From Streptomyces sp. NBC_00620 (GTDB lineage: Bacteria; Actinomycetota; Actinomycetes; Streptomycetales; Streptomycetaceae), in the NCBI RefSeq assembly GCF_026341825.1, contig NZ_JAPENY010000002.1, positions 1,178,001-1,242,000 of the forward strand: a stretch of 64,000 bases of DNA, in the 5' to 3' direction. Shown here in pieces: positions 37,277 to 46,821 of this stretch; within the stretch, counting starts at the first letter, position 1; each line of letters starts with the position of its first letter. The notes under the pieces are model-generated. The model had not been told where the DNA came from. It ran no database searches and worked only from the letters and a program-made list of their open reading frames with translations. Both the position numbers and the translations under genes were made by a program.

Positions 37277-39448
37277 CTAGTCCGGCCGCGAGGCCGGTTC
37301 CGGAGCCTGCGACGGAGCCACCGCGGGCGGCGGTTCTCCGCCGTCCTCGTGTGCCAGTCGGTGCGGCCACCAGATCTTCGGTCCCACATCCAGGAACAGG
37401 GCCGTGACCAGCACCGAACGCACGATGAACGTGTCGAGCAGGACGCCGAGCGCCACCGTGAAGCCGAGCTCCGCGAAGGCCACCATCGGCAGTGTGGCCA
37501 GCGCGGCGAAGGTGCCCGCGAGGACCAGGCCGGCCGAGGTGATGACTGCGCCGGTCGCGGTCAGGCCTGTCACCACGCCCTTGCGGGTGCCCTGGTGGCC
37601 AGCCTCCTCGCGGATGCGCGTGGTCAGGAAGATGTTGTAGTCGATGCCCAGGGCGACCAGGAAGACGAAGACGAAGAGTGGGAAGTCCGTGGACTCGCCC
37701 GCGTAGTCGAAGGCGTACCGGAACGCCAGGGCGCTGATGCCGAGCGCTGCCGCGAAGGACAGCACCACTGTCCCGATGAGTATCAGCGGCGCGATCAGGG
37801 CGCGCAGCAGCCCGCCCAGGATCAGCAGGACCACGACCAGCACCAGCGGGATGATCAGGATGTTGTCGTGGGTCGTCGCCTTGTCCATGTCGAGCAGGGA
37901 CGCGGTGCCGCCGCCCACCTGGGCGTCGGCGTCGGGGACCGCGTGGACGGCGTCCCGGACCCGCTCCACCGTCTGTTTCGCGGCCTCGCTGTCCGCGGGG
38001 GCCGTCATGGTCGCCTCGAACAGGACCTTGCCCTCGAACTCGGGTTTCGTCCCGGGTGGCAGGCCCAGCGAGTCCGGTACGACACCGGAGGTGGCCGCGA
38101 CCGCCTGGCCGACCTCCTCGGCCTGGGCGCGGTTGCTGACGATGACGAGCGGATCGCCGCTGCCCGCGGGGAAGTAGCGCGCGGACACCTCCTGGCCGAC
38201 GATCGAGTCGGGTTTGCCGGTGAAGGCGTCGGCGTTGCTGATGCCCTCGGCGCGCAGCTGGATCAGGCCCAGCGAGAGCAGCGCGAGCGCCGCCGCCGTG
38301 ACGCCCCAGATCATCCGCGGGCGGCGGGCGATACGGCCGCCCATGCGTGCCCAGAGGCCGCGCTCGGTCGGGTCGGCGGAACCGAAGTGCGGGATCACCG
38401 GCCAGAAGATCCAGCGGCCGAAGATCACAAGGAGAGCCGGGAACAGCGTGATCATCGCGGCCAGCGCGACCGCGACGCCGATGGCTGCGACCGGGCCGAG
38501 GCCGCGCGTCGAGTTCATCTCGGCGGCCAGCAGCACCAGCATGCTCAGGACGACGGTGGCGCCGGAGGCCAGTACCGCCGGGCCGGCGCGGTGCAGGGCC
38601 AGCGCCATGGCCTCGTGTCGGTCCTCGTGGCGGCGCAGTTCCTCCCGGTAGCGGGCGACCAGGAGCAGGGCATAGTCGGTCCCCGCGCCGAAGACGAGCA
38701 CCGTGAGGATGCCCGCGCTCTGGCCGTTGACCGTCAGGCCCGCGTGCTCGGCGAGGAAGTAGATCAGCGCCTGCGCGGTGAGCAGTGCGGCGATCACACC
38801 GATCAGGGGGACGATGATCAGGGTGGGGCTGCGATAGGTGACCAGCAGCATGATGATGACGACGCCCAGCGCCGAGAGCAGCAGTGTGGAGTCGATGCCC
38901 TCGAAGGCCTCGGAGAAGTCCGCGGACGTACCGCCCGGGCCCGTGATGTGCACGGCGAGCCCCTCGCCGCCCTTGCCGGTCACCTCACGGATCGAGTCGA
39001 CGGCGGGCGAGATCTCCTCCCAGCCCTTCTCGTCCATCGTGATGGGGACGAGGATCTGGGCGGCGCGCGGGTCGGTGGCCCGGTCGTAGACCGGTCCCCG
39101 GGTCTCCGAACCGCGGATGCCGTGCGCGGTCAGCTGCTTGATCTGGGCCGCATCCTCGGTGATCTGACTACGGTCCTGTGCCGTGAGGCCCCCGTCGCGG
39201 GCGTACACGACGACCGCGGGGATCTGTTCCGGCCTGAAGTCCTCGGAGATCTGGAGAACTTGGGTGGATTCGGCGGAGCCGGGCAGCCAGGAGGCCGCGT
39301 CGTTGTCCTGGGCGTCGGTGAGTTTCTGGGCGAACGGTGCCGTGAGAACCAGCAGCACGAGCCACAGTCCCACCACCGCCCACTTGCTGCGCTTACCGCA
39401 GACAAGCCAGGCGATACCGCGCCGTTGCTTCCCCTGTGGGTCCGTCAT
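37277..39448 (-). CDS. MMPL/RND family transporter
   Basis: A 723-aa inner-membrane exporter with two halves of the RND/MmpL type. Each half has one membrane segment, a large outer domain and then five further segments. The proton-relay Asp-Tyr pairs are seen in FGAGTDYALLLVARYREEL (about 280) and ALGIDYNIFLTTRIREE (about 585). Such proteins export lipids, siderophores or hydrophobic compounds; the substrate cannot be told here. The start at 39448 gives MTDPQGKQRRG; upstream in-frame codons to 39568 lack membrane character. A near-palindrome lies 49-70 nt upstream. There is no adjacent TetR gene. Confidence 0.92.
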   Translation of the reverse strand: MTDPQGKQRRGIAWLVCGKRSKWAVVGLWLVLLVLTAPFAQKLTDAQDNDAASWLPGSAESTQVLQISEDFRPEQIPAVVVYARDGGLTAQDRSQITEDAAQIKQLTAHGIRGSETRGPVYDRATDPRAAQILVPITMDEKGWEEISPAVDSIREVTGKGGEGLAVHITGPGGTSADFSEAFEGIDSTLLLSALGVVIIMLLVTYRSPTLIIVPLIGVIAALLTAQALIYFLAEHAGLTVNGQSAGILTVLVFGAGTDYALLLVARYREELRRHEDRHEAMALALHRAGPAVLASGATVVLSMLVLLAAEMNSTRGLGPVAAIGVAVALAAMITLFPALLVIFGRWIFWPVIPHFGSADPTERGLWARMGGRIARRPRMIWGVTAAALALLSLGLIQLRAEGISNADAFTGKPDSIVGQEVSARYFPAGSGDPLVIVSNRAQAEEVGQAVAATSGVVPDSLGLPPGTKPEFEGKVLFEATMTAPADSEAAKQTVERVRDAVHAVPDADAQVGGGTASLLDMDKATTHDNILIIPLVLVVVLLILGGLLRALIAPLILIGTVVLSFAAALGISALAFRYAFDYAGESTDFPLFVFVFLVALGIDYNIFLTTRIREEAGHQGTRKGVVTGLTATGAVITSAGLVLAGTFAALATLPMVAFAELGFTVALGVLLDTFIVRSVLVTALFLDVGPKIWWPHRLAHEDGGEPPPAVAPSQAPEPASRPD

Positions 39449-39496
39449 GGCCACCCCCGTAGCCGTTCTTGGAGCCGGTGGGCCGCCCAGCATGGC

Positions 39497-39518
39497 ATGT
39501 TGCGCCGTGGCACAACAT
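39497..39518. promoter_or_regulatory. Near-palindrome in the MMPL/rpe divergent region
   Basis: ATGTTGCGCCGTGGCACAAC-AT is a 22-bp near-perfect palindrome with arms TGTTG.GCC and GGC.CAACA. It sits 49 nt before the MMPL start and 64 nt before rpe. The symmetry is like operators of TetR-type regulators that often control RND exporters. Confidence 0.55.
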
Positions 39519-39582
39519 CCGCAGAACGGCCTAGGTCTGGACCGAGGATCGCAACCGGCCTGGGGCATGGCAGTCTTGGGGC

Positions 39583-40269
39583 ATGGCCGTGCAGATCAAC
39601 CCCAGCATCCTGTCCGCCGACTTCGCCCGTCTTGCCGAGGAGGCAAAGGCGGTGGAAGGGGCCGACTGGCTCCACGTCGACGTCATGGACAACCATTTCG
39701 TACCGAACCTCACGCTTGGTGTGCCGGTCGTAGAGTCCCTGGCCCGTGCGACGGACACGCCGCTGGACTGCCACCTGATGATCGAGGACGCCGATCGGTG
39801 GGCGCCCCAGTACGTAGAAGCGGGTGCTGGTTCCGTCACCTTCCATGTGGAGGCGGCCGCCGCGCCGGTGCGGCTCGCCCGCGAAATCCGGGCCAAGGGT
39901 GCCCGTGCCTCCATGGCGCTCAAGCCCGCGACCCCGATCGAGCCGTACGAGGATCTGCTTCCCGAGCTCGACATGCTGCTGATCATGACGGTCGAGCCCG
40001 GATTCGGCGGCCAGGCCTTCCTCGACATCATGCTCCCGAAGATCCGGCGCACTCGCGAGTTGATCAGCAAGCACGGTCTTGAACTCTGGCTTCAGGTCGA
40101 CGGCGGAGTTTCGGCGTCGACGATCGAGCGGTGCGCGGAGGCGGGAGCCGACGTTTTCGTCGCCGGATCGGCGGTGTACGGGGCATCCGACCCGGCCCAG
40201 GCGGTACGTGCATTGCGCACGCAGGCCCAGGACGCGACGGCCCAGGCGTCATGGGCGTGCAACCACTGA
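39583..40269 (+). CDS. rpe: Ribulose-phosphate 3-epimerase
   Basis: A 228-aa TIM-barrel enzyme that interconverts ribulose 5-phosphate and xylulose 5-phosphate in the pentose phosphate pathway. Hallmarks are [15 protein letters not shown], the metal and catalytic [27 protein letters not shown], the flexible loop [12 protein letters not shown] and the second catalytic Asp in LQVDGGVS. It is divergent from the MMPL gene and followed about 100 nt later by a SorC-type sugar-phosphate regulator. Confidence 0.97.
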   Translation: MAVQINPSILSADFARLAEEAKAVEGADWLHVDVMDNHFVPNLTLGVPVVESLARATDTPLDCHLMIEDADRWAPQYVEAGAGSVTFHVEAAAAPVRLAREIRAKGARASMALKPATPIEPYEDLLPELDMLLIMTVEPGFGGQAFLDIMLPKIRRTRELISKHGLELWLQVDGGVSASTIERCAEAGADVFVAGSAVYGASDPAQAVRALRTQAQDATAQASWACNH

Positions 40270-40371
40270 CCGAAGGGAACGTGAACGCCGCCCATCTGGG
40301 CTGATCAAGTACGCCGAATCTGCGAGGATGAACGGCGAATCCAGAGTGTGAACAGCAGTGAGGAGATCGCC

Positions 40372-41391
40372 GTGTCGGGTATGTCGGCGGGCCGGTCAGC
40401 CATGCGGATGGGACCCGCAGAGCTGGTGCAGGCGGCGGCCATGGCCCGCCGCTTCTACCTCGAGGGCAAATCCAAGATCCAGATCGCCGAGGAGTTCGGC
40501 GTCAGCCGCTTCAAGGTGGCCCGGGTCCTGGAAACCGCTCTCGAACGGGATCTCGTAAGGATCGAGATCCGCGTCCCCGCAGAACTGGACGCGGAGCGCT
40601 CGGACGCGCTGCGCGCCCGGTACGGACTGAGGCACGCGGTCGTGGTGGAGTCCCCGGCCGAGGCCCAGGAGTCGCCGGACCCCGAGAACCTCGGCGAGGT
40701 CGCCGCGGACCTGCTCGGTGAGCTGGTCAACGAGGGCGATGTGCTCGGCCTCGCCTGGGGCCGCTCCACCATCCACATGGCGGCGGCGCTCGACCGGCTC
40801 CCGCCGTGCACGGTGGTGCAGCTGACGGGGGTGTACGACGCCGGGACCGCCGAACGCGGTTCGGTGGAGGCCGTACGGCGTGCGGCCCAGGTGTCGGGTG
40901 GCGACGCCCACCCGATCTACGCGCCGATGCTGCTGCCCGACGCGGCCACCGCGGCCGCGCTGCGCAACCAGACCGGGATCGCCCGCGCCTTCGAGTACTT
41001 CGACAAGGTGACGGTCGCCTGCGTGTCCATCGGCTCCTGGGAGGCGGGCATCTCCACGGTGCACGACATGCTCACCGAGGAGGAGCGCGCCCACTACGCC
41101 ACCCTCGGTGTCGCCGCGGAGATGTCCGCGCACCTCTTCGACACCGAGGGCCGCCGGGTCGGGCGTGACCTGGGCGAGCGCTGCATCACCGTCGAGGCGG
41201 ACCGGCTGCGCCGCATCCCCGAGGTCGTCGCGATCGCGGGCGGTCAGCGCAAGGGCGCCGCCATCGACGCGGTGCTGCGGTCCGGGCTCGTCACCAGCCT
41301 GGTGACGGACACTTCTGCCGCGGACTATCTGATGACGGCGGGGACGACACCGCGTCCTGCGCTGAACCGGGCGGATCCGGACGGGCCCTGA
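40372..41391 (+). CDS. SorC/DeoR-type sugar-binding transcriptional regulator
   Basis: A 339-aa regulator. An N-terminal HTH (about 27-55; KSKIQIAEEFGVSRFKVARV) is joined to a sugar-phosphate-binding domain of the SorC family (LGLAWGRSTIHMAAALDRLP, TGVYDAGTAERGSVEAVRR and VAIAGGQRKGAAIDAVL). The GTG at 40372 has GAGGAG (40360-40365) 6 nt before it, so it is preferred over GTG 40348. SorC members respond to phosphorylated sugars; with rpe just upstream, a pentose or related phosphate is a reasonable but unproven effector. Confidence 0.88.
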   Translation: MSGMSAGRSAMRMGPAELVQAAAMARRFYLEGKSKIQIAEEFGVSRFKVARVLETALERDLVRIEIRVPAELDAERSDALRARYGLRHAVVVESPAEAQESPDPENLGEVAADLLGELVNEGDVLGLAWGRSTIHMAAALDRLPPCTVVQLTGVYDAGTAERGSVEAVRRAAQVSGGDAHPIYAPMLLPDAATAAALRNQTGIARAFEYFDKVTVACVSIGSWEAGISTVHDMLTEEERAHYATLGVAAEMSAHLFDTEGRRVGRDLGERCITVEADRLRRIPEVVAIAGGQRKGAAIDAVLRSGLVTSLVTDTSAADYLMTAGTTPRPALNRADPDGP

Positions 41392-41506
41392 GGGGCGGGT
41401 CGGGCGGATCCCGCGGGTCCCGAGGGGCCGGATCGGACGGATCTCGACGGCTTCGGAGAGTTCGTACGACGCGCCGCGCGGGGGCGGCCGTGGCAGCATC
41501 GACGTC

Positions 41507-41935
41507 ATGTTGCCGCGGTTCGTCCCCCGTTTGCTTGCCGGGCTGGTTCTCTGCCTCGGTGTGCTGCTCACGGGCTGCGCGTCCACCGACAGCGGTACGT
41601 CGCCCACCGTCACCAGTACCGTCCTCGCGGATGTGCCGACCCCGTCCTGGGCCGGGGACCTGCCCACGGTCGCCGCGTCCCGGCTTCCCGCTGAGGCCCG
41701 CGCCACCCTCGCGCTCATCGACGCGGGCGGCCCCTTCCCGTACGCCAAGGACGGTGCCGTCTTCGGCAACTTCGAGCGGGAGCTGCCGCAGCACCAGCGT
41801 GGCTACTACCACGAATACACGGTCAAAACCCCCGGCGAGGGTGATCGGGGAGCCCGTCGCATTGTCACCGGGCAGGGCGGCGAGATCTACTACACCGATG
41901 ATCACTACAAGTCGTTCAGGGCGGTGCTGAGATGA
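41507..41935 (+). CDS. Guanyl-specific ribonuclease (RNase Sa-like) with lipobox
   Basis: A 142-aa secreted RNase of the N1/T1/barnase superfamily, closely similar to Streptomyces RNase Sa (PFPYAKDGAVFGNFERELP, YYHEYTVKTPG, RRIVTG, YYTDDHYKSF). The catalytic set is seen: E90, R117/R118 in the RGARRIV segment and H133, with Y134 beside it. The N-terminus has a signal peptide ending LLTGC (Cys24), a lipobox, which implies a lipid-anchored enzyme rather than a freely secreted one. The disulfide cysteines of RNase Sa are absent. It overlaps the barstar-like gene (ATGA), which probably encodes its inhibitor. Confidence 0.92.
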   Translation: MLPRFVPRLLAGLVLCLGVLLTGCASTDSGTSPTVTSTVLADVPTPSWAGDLPTVAASRLPAEARATLALIDAGGPFPYAKDGAVFGNFERELPQHQRGYYHEYTVKTPGEGDRGARRIVTGQGGEIYYTDDHYKSFRAVLR

Positions 41936-42357
41936 CGCACGACCCGCTCGCGCCGGTGCTCGAAGGAAGCGCGTCCGCCGGTGTCCTCTCCTGGCCCGCC
42001 CAGCTGCCCGTGGAGTCCGCGCTCGAAGCCGCGCGCAAGGCGGGCTGGGAGACCGCGGTCCTGGACCTCGCGGGCGTCACGGACAAGGCCGGGCTCATGA
42101 CGGCGTGCGCCACCGCGCTGCGCCTGCCGGACTGGTTCGGCGCCAACTGGGACGCCCTCGCCGACTGCCTCGGCGACCTCGAATGGTGGCCCGCCCAACA
42201 AGGCCGGCTGATCCTCGTACAGGGCTGGCAGGAGTACGCGGCTCTCTCGCCCGCGGACTGGCGCCTCCTTCAAGAGATCTTCGCCGACGCTGCGGCGCAC
42301 TGGCGGGGTACGGGCACCCCGCTGGCCGTGGTGATGGTGCTGGCCGAGTCCCGCTAG
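41932..42357 (+). CDS. Barstar-family ribonuclease inhibitor
   Basis: A 141-aa cytoplasmic barstar-like protein with no signal peptide. The core motif LRLPDWFGANWDALADCLGDL (about 62-82) matches the barstar region that plugs the RNase active site; the C-terminal strand LAVVMVLAES completes the fold. The start overlaps the RNase stop by 4 nt, so inhibitor and enzyme are made together, protecting the cell before export. About 30 N-terminal residues precede the barstar domain and have no clear match. Confidence 0.93.
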   Translation: MTHDPLAPVLEGSASAGVLSWPAQLPVESALEAARKAGWETAVLDLAGVTDKAGLMTACATALRLPDWFGANWDALADCLGDLEWWPAQQGRLILVQGWQEYAALSPADWRLLQEIFADAAAHWRGTGTPLAVVMVLAESR

Positions 42358-42484
42358 CGGGCGGTCATCGGCGCGGTGTCGGAGGATGCCACAAGCCGTG
42401 AGCACGCCTGTCTGGAGGATCGGCCCGGGCAGTGCATACACGGCGACATGGGACAATGAAGTACGTGCTCTTCCCCCTGGCTGA

Positions 42485-43969
<1,485 letters not shown>

Positions 43970-43991
43970 CGGCGGCTTTCCCCGTTCTCGT

Positions 43992-44022
43992 ACGGCCCCC
44001 GTGGTGTGACCACGGGGGCCGT
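43992..44022 (+). terminator. Perfect hairpin after guaB1
   Basis: ACGGCCCCCGTGGT (43992-44005) and ACCACGGGGGCCGT (44009-44022) form a perfect 14-bp stem with a GTG loop, starting 22 nt past the guaB1 stop. Confidence 0.85.
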
Positions 44023-44053
44023 CGGCGTGCGGCTGCCCTGTTCGTCAGGCCAT

Positions 44054-44076
44054 CTTGACGTCAAGCTCGCTTGACG
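44054..44076. promoter_or_regulatory. CTTGACGTCAAG operator-like site before the HTH gene
   Basis: A perfect 12-bp palindrome CTTGACGTCAAG (44054-44065) is followed 4 nt later by a further half-site CTTGACG (44070-44076). It ends 13 nt before the start of the 131-aa HTH gene, so it may be an autoregulatory operator overlapping the promoter. Confidence 0.6.
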
Positions 44077-44089
44077 CGACGCTGAGGGC

Positions 44090-44485
44090 ATGACGACACC
44101 ACAGAGCATCGAGCCGCAGCACACCCTGCTGACCGCCGTGGCCCGCCTCGACGAGCTGCGCGTGCGGGAGTCGCTCGCCGGGGCCGGGAGCGACGCCGAG
44201 GCGCTCGACCGGGCCGGGCTTCTCGAAGCCCTCGCGCTGAGCGAGGTGGTGGCCCGCAAGGCGGCATACGGGCGTCAGCTCACCGTCCGTGCGGCCCGCG
44301 AGGCGGGCGCCTCCTGGTCCCAGATCGGCGCGGCGCTCGGCACCAGCAAGCAGGCCGCCTGGGAGGCGCACACCCGCTGGATCGACGCGCAGGCGGAGGC
44401 GTTCGGGCGGCCCGGGCAGATGGGCTTCGACGAGGACGACGTGGCGCGGGCGCGGGCCGTCGCGGGGGCTCCGGAGGGGGGCTGA
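44090..44485 (+). CDS. Small helix-turn-helix protein
   Basis: A 131-aa protein. A helical N-terminal part is followed by an HTH at about 66-90 (GASWSQIGAALGTSKQAAWE) and a short acidic, Arg-containing tail. The HTH resembles the one in the 182-aa protein at 33855-34403, which also has TTGAC-type repeats upstream. No other domain is visible. The ATG at 44090 has GAGGGC just upstream as a weak ribosome site. Probably a DNA-binding protein; the regulated genes are unknown. Confidence 0.75.
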   Translation: MTTPQSIEPQHTLLTAVARLDELRVRESLAGAGSDAEALDRAGLLEALALSEVVARKAAYGRQLTVRAAREAGASWSQIGAALGTSKQAAWEAHTRWIDAQAEAFGRPGQMGFDEDDVARARAVAGAPEGG

Positions 44486-44802
44486 CGCGAGCCGTCGCAG
44501 GAGGGTCGGAGGAGGGCTGCCCCCGGCTCTCTCCCACCGGCTCGCCAAGCCGCGTACGGCTGCTGAAAGAGGCTCTGCGCAACCATCGAAAGGCCCCGCG
44601 CAACGATCATGCGCCGAGCCCCGATGAACGCAACGATCTTGCGGAGACGCGCAAGGTTGCTGCATTACGCCCGCGAAGCCCGGACTCATAGGGTCAATCG
44701 CTGTACTTAGTGTGGCGGGGACTCCGCTCGGCGGGTCCCTGCTGTCAGGGGTGCCGCCGGTCTCCGCCTTTTCCGACCGGCAGCGATGAAGGAGCCACCC
44801 GC
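44486..44802. other. Intergenic region before the amino-acid permease gene
   Basis: 317 bp without a gene. The left part is G/C-rich and shows nothing notable. The middle carries four GCAA(C/G) sites (44579, 44600, 44630, 44651; see the separate entry). GAAGGAG (44788-44794) is the ribosome site of the permease gene. Confidence 0.75.
44576..44664. promoter_or_regulatory. Phased GCAAC array, candidate Lrp/AsnC operator
   Basis: Four related sites have GCAA(C/G) cores at 44579, 44600, 44630 and 44651, that is 21, 30 and 21 bp apart or about 2, 3 and 2 helical turns. The third, CGCAACGATCTTGCG (44629-44643), is a near-perfect palindrome, and the second is GCGCAACGATCATGCG. Lrp-type proteins bind such phased, degenerate palindromes, and an Lrp gene lies directly after the permease. 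Confidence 0.62.
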
Positions 44803-46269
44803 GTGCTCGACCAAGGCGCACCCCCGCAGTCCCGCACCTCGCCCGCCCCGCCGTCCCCGGGCATCGGCGCGCGCCTCATGCGCCGCAAGCCCGTGGAACG
44901 TCTGGTCGCCGAGGGTGGCCAGGGCGAGGGAGGCTCGCTCCGGCGCTCCCTCGGACTGTGGCAGCTGACGATGATCAGCATCGGCGCCACCCTCGGCACC
45001 GGCATCTTCGTCGTCCTCGGCGAGGCCGTCCCGAAGGCCGGCCCCGCAGTCACCCTCTCCTTCGTGATCGCCGGCCTCACGGCGCTGTTCTCCGCCCTCT
45101 CGTACGCCGAGCTGGCGGGCACCATCCCGGTCGCCGGGTCCTCGTACTCGTACGCGTACGCAACGATGGGCGAGCTGATCGCCTGGATCTGCGGCTGGTG
45201 TCTGGTCCTGGAGTACGGCGTCTCGGTCGCTGCCGTGGCCGTCGGCTGGGGCGAGTACCTCAACGAGCTGCTCGACGGGACCATCGGCGTCACCATCCCC
45301 GACGCGCTCTCCGCGCCGCCCGGCGACGGGGGCATCTTCAACCTGCCCGCGCTGATCGTCGTGCTGCTCGCGATGGCGTTCCTGCTCGGCGGCGCCCGTG
45401 AGTCGGCCCGCGCCAACACGATCATGGTCGTGGTGAAGATCGCCGCGCTGCTGCTGTTCTGCGCGATCGGCATCCAGGGCTTCCGCTCCGGCAACTACGA
45501 GAGCTTCATGCCGCTCGGCATGGCGGGTGTCAGCGCCGCCGGGGCCACACTCTTCTTCTCGTACATCGGCTTCGACGCCGCCTCCACGGCCGGCGAGGAG
45601 GCGACGAACGCGCAGCGCGACCTGCCGCGCGCCATCATGCTCTCGCTGATCATCGTCACGGCGCTGTACGTCCTCGTCGCGGCCGTCGCTGTCGGCGCGA
45701 TGCCCTGGCAGCGGTTCACCGACTCGGAGGCGGCGCTCTCCGGGATCATGAAGGACGTCACGGGCGACGCCTTCTGGGGCACGCTGCTTGCCGCCGGTGC
45801 CGTCATCGCCATCGCCAGCGTCGTCCTGACCGTGCTCTACGGCCAGACCCGCATCCTCTTCGCCATGTCCCGCGACGGGCTCGTGCCCAAGGTGTTCTCG
45901 CGCGTTCACCCGAAGAGCGGTGTGCCCCGTGCCAACACCCTCATCGTGTCGGTGTTCTGCGGAGTGCTCGCCGCCGCGATCCCGCTCGGCCAGCTCGCCG
46001 ACGCCACCAGCATCGGCACGCTCTTCGCCTTCGCGCTGGTCAACATCGCGGTCGTGGTGCTGCGCCGGACCCGTCCCGAGATGCCCCGAACGTTCCGGGT
46101 GCCGCTGTCGCCGGTGCTGCCCGCCCTCGGCTTCGCCTTCTGCGTCTGGATGATGGGCAGCCTCGACACCGTCACCTGGGTGGTCTTCGGGGTCTGGATG
46201 GCCGTGGGGCTCGTGTTCTACTTCAGTTACGGCTACCGCCGGTCCCGTATCGCCACCGTAGAGAAGTGA
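44803..46269 (+). CDS. APC family amino-acid permease (cationic type)
   Basis: A 488-aa membrane protein with about 12 transmembrane segments. The N-terminal APC signature IGATLGTGIFVVLGEAVPKA is at about 63-82, GSSYSYAYATMGELIAWICG follows, and the segment FFSYIGFDAASTAGEEATNA matches the cationic amino-acid transporter (CAT) branch. The GTG at 44803 has GAAGGAG (44788-44794) 8 nt upstream; the frame opens earlier but without membrane or family sequence. It is followed 10 nt after the stop by an Lrp/AsnC regulator that probably controls it. The substrate is likely an amino acid; which one is unknown. Confidence 0.9.
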   Translation: MLDQGAPPQSRTSPAPPSPGIGARLMRRKPVERLVAEGGQGEGGSLRRSLGLWQLTMISIGATLGTGIFVVLGEAVPKAGPAVTLSFVIAGLTALFSALSYAELAGTIPVAGSSYSYAYATMGELIAWICGWCLVLEYGVSVAAVAVGWGEYLNELLDGTIGVTIPDALSAPPGDGGIFNLPALIVVLLAMAFLLGGARESARANTIMVVVKIAALLLFCAIGIQGFRSGNYESFMPLGMAGVSAAGATLFFSYIGFDAASTAGEEATNAQRDLPRAIMLSLIIVTALYVLVAAVAVGAMPWQRFTDSEAALSGIMKDVTGDAFWGTLLAAGAVIAIASVVLTVLYGQTRILFAMSRDGLVPKVFSRVHPKSGVPRANTLIVSVFCGVLAAAIPLGQLADATSIGTLFAFALVNIAVVVLRRTRPEMPRTFRVPLSPVLPALGFAFCVWMMGSLDTVTWVVFGVWMAVGLVFYFSYGYRRSRIATVEK

Positions 46270-46279
46270 ACCACCCGCA

Positions 46280-46732
46280 GTGCTGAACGATCTCGACGAA
46301 CGCATCGTGCACGCCCTCGCCGAGGATGCGCGGCGCTCCTATGCCGACATCGGGCAAGAGGTCGGCCTGTCCGCGCCCGCGGTGAAGCGGCGCGTGGACC
46401 GGCTGCGGTCCAGTGGGGCCATCACCGGGTTCACCGTGCGGGTGGACCCGGCGGCGCTCGGGTGGGAGACCGAGGGGTTCGTCGAGATCTACTGCCGACG
46501 GAACACCTCGCCGGAGACCATTCAGCGGGGGCTGGAGCGGTATCAGGAGGTGGTGGCCGCGTCTACCGTCACCGGGGACGCGGATGCGGTTGTGCAGGTT
46601 TTCGCCTCCGACATGCGGCACTTCGAGCGGGTGCTGGAGCGGATTGCGGGGGAGTCGTTCGTGGAGCGGACGAAGTCCGTGCTGGTGCTTTCGCCGTTGC
46701 TGCGACGGTTTTCTTCGGGGTCGCCCACGTAG
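46280..46732 (+). CDS. Lrp/AsnC family transcriptional regulator
   Basis: A 150-aa feast/famine regulator. The HTH (MLNDLDERIVHALAEDARRS and ADIGQEVGLSAPAVKRRVDR, about 1-50) is followed by the RAM ligand-binding domain (about 65-140). It lies 10 nt after the permease gene and is probably in the same transcript. It may bind the phased GCAAC array upstream of that gene, with an amino acid as effector. The GTG at 46280 matches the family N-terminus. Confidence 0.92.
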   Translation: MLNDLDERIVHALAEDARRSYADIGQEVGLSAPAVKRRVDRLRSSGAITGFTVRVDPAALGWETEGFVEIYCRRNTSPETIQRGLERYQEVVAASTVTGDADAVVQVFASDMRHFERVLERIAGESFVERTKSVLVLSPLLRRFSSGSPT

Positions 46733-46740
46733 TTGCTCCG

Positions 46741-46783
46741 CTGCGGGTGCGTGGGGGCTGGTCGCGCAGTTCCCCGCGCCCCT
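46741..46783. repeat. Common Streptomyces intergenic repeat
   Basis: The minus-strand reading contains GGGGCGCGGGGAACTGCGCG followed by ACCAGCC. I recall this as one of the most frequent intergenic sequences in Streptomyces genomes. It lies between the convergent Lrp and GntR genes. It may act as a terminator or be a mobile-like repeat. Confidence 0.7.
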
Positions 46784-46821
46784 GACGGGGCGCTCCTGCT
46801 TGGGGCGTTTCCAAGTTGCCG

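Noticed and set aside
37349-39733. 794-codon open frame on the plus strand opposite the MMPL gene
   Set aside because: The composition is a shadow (Asp/Glu/Gln/Arg-rich without motifs), while the minus strand encodes a complete MMPL protein.
44707-46305. 532-codon open frame on the minus strand opposite the permease
   Set aside because: Shadow of the transmembrane coding bias; no motif and no ribosome site.
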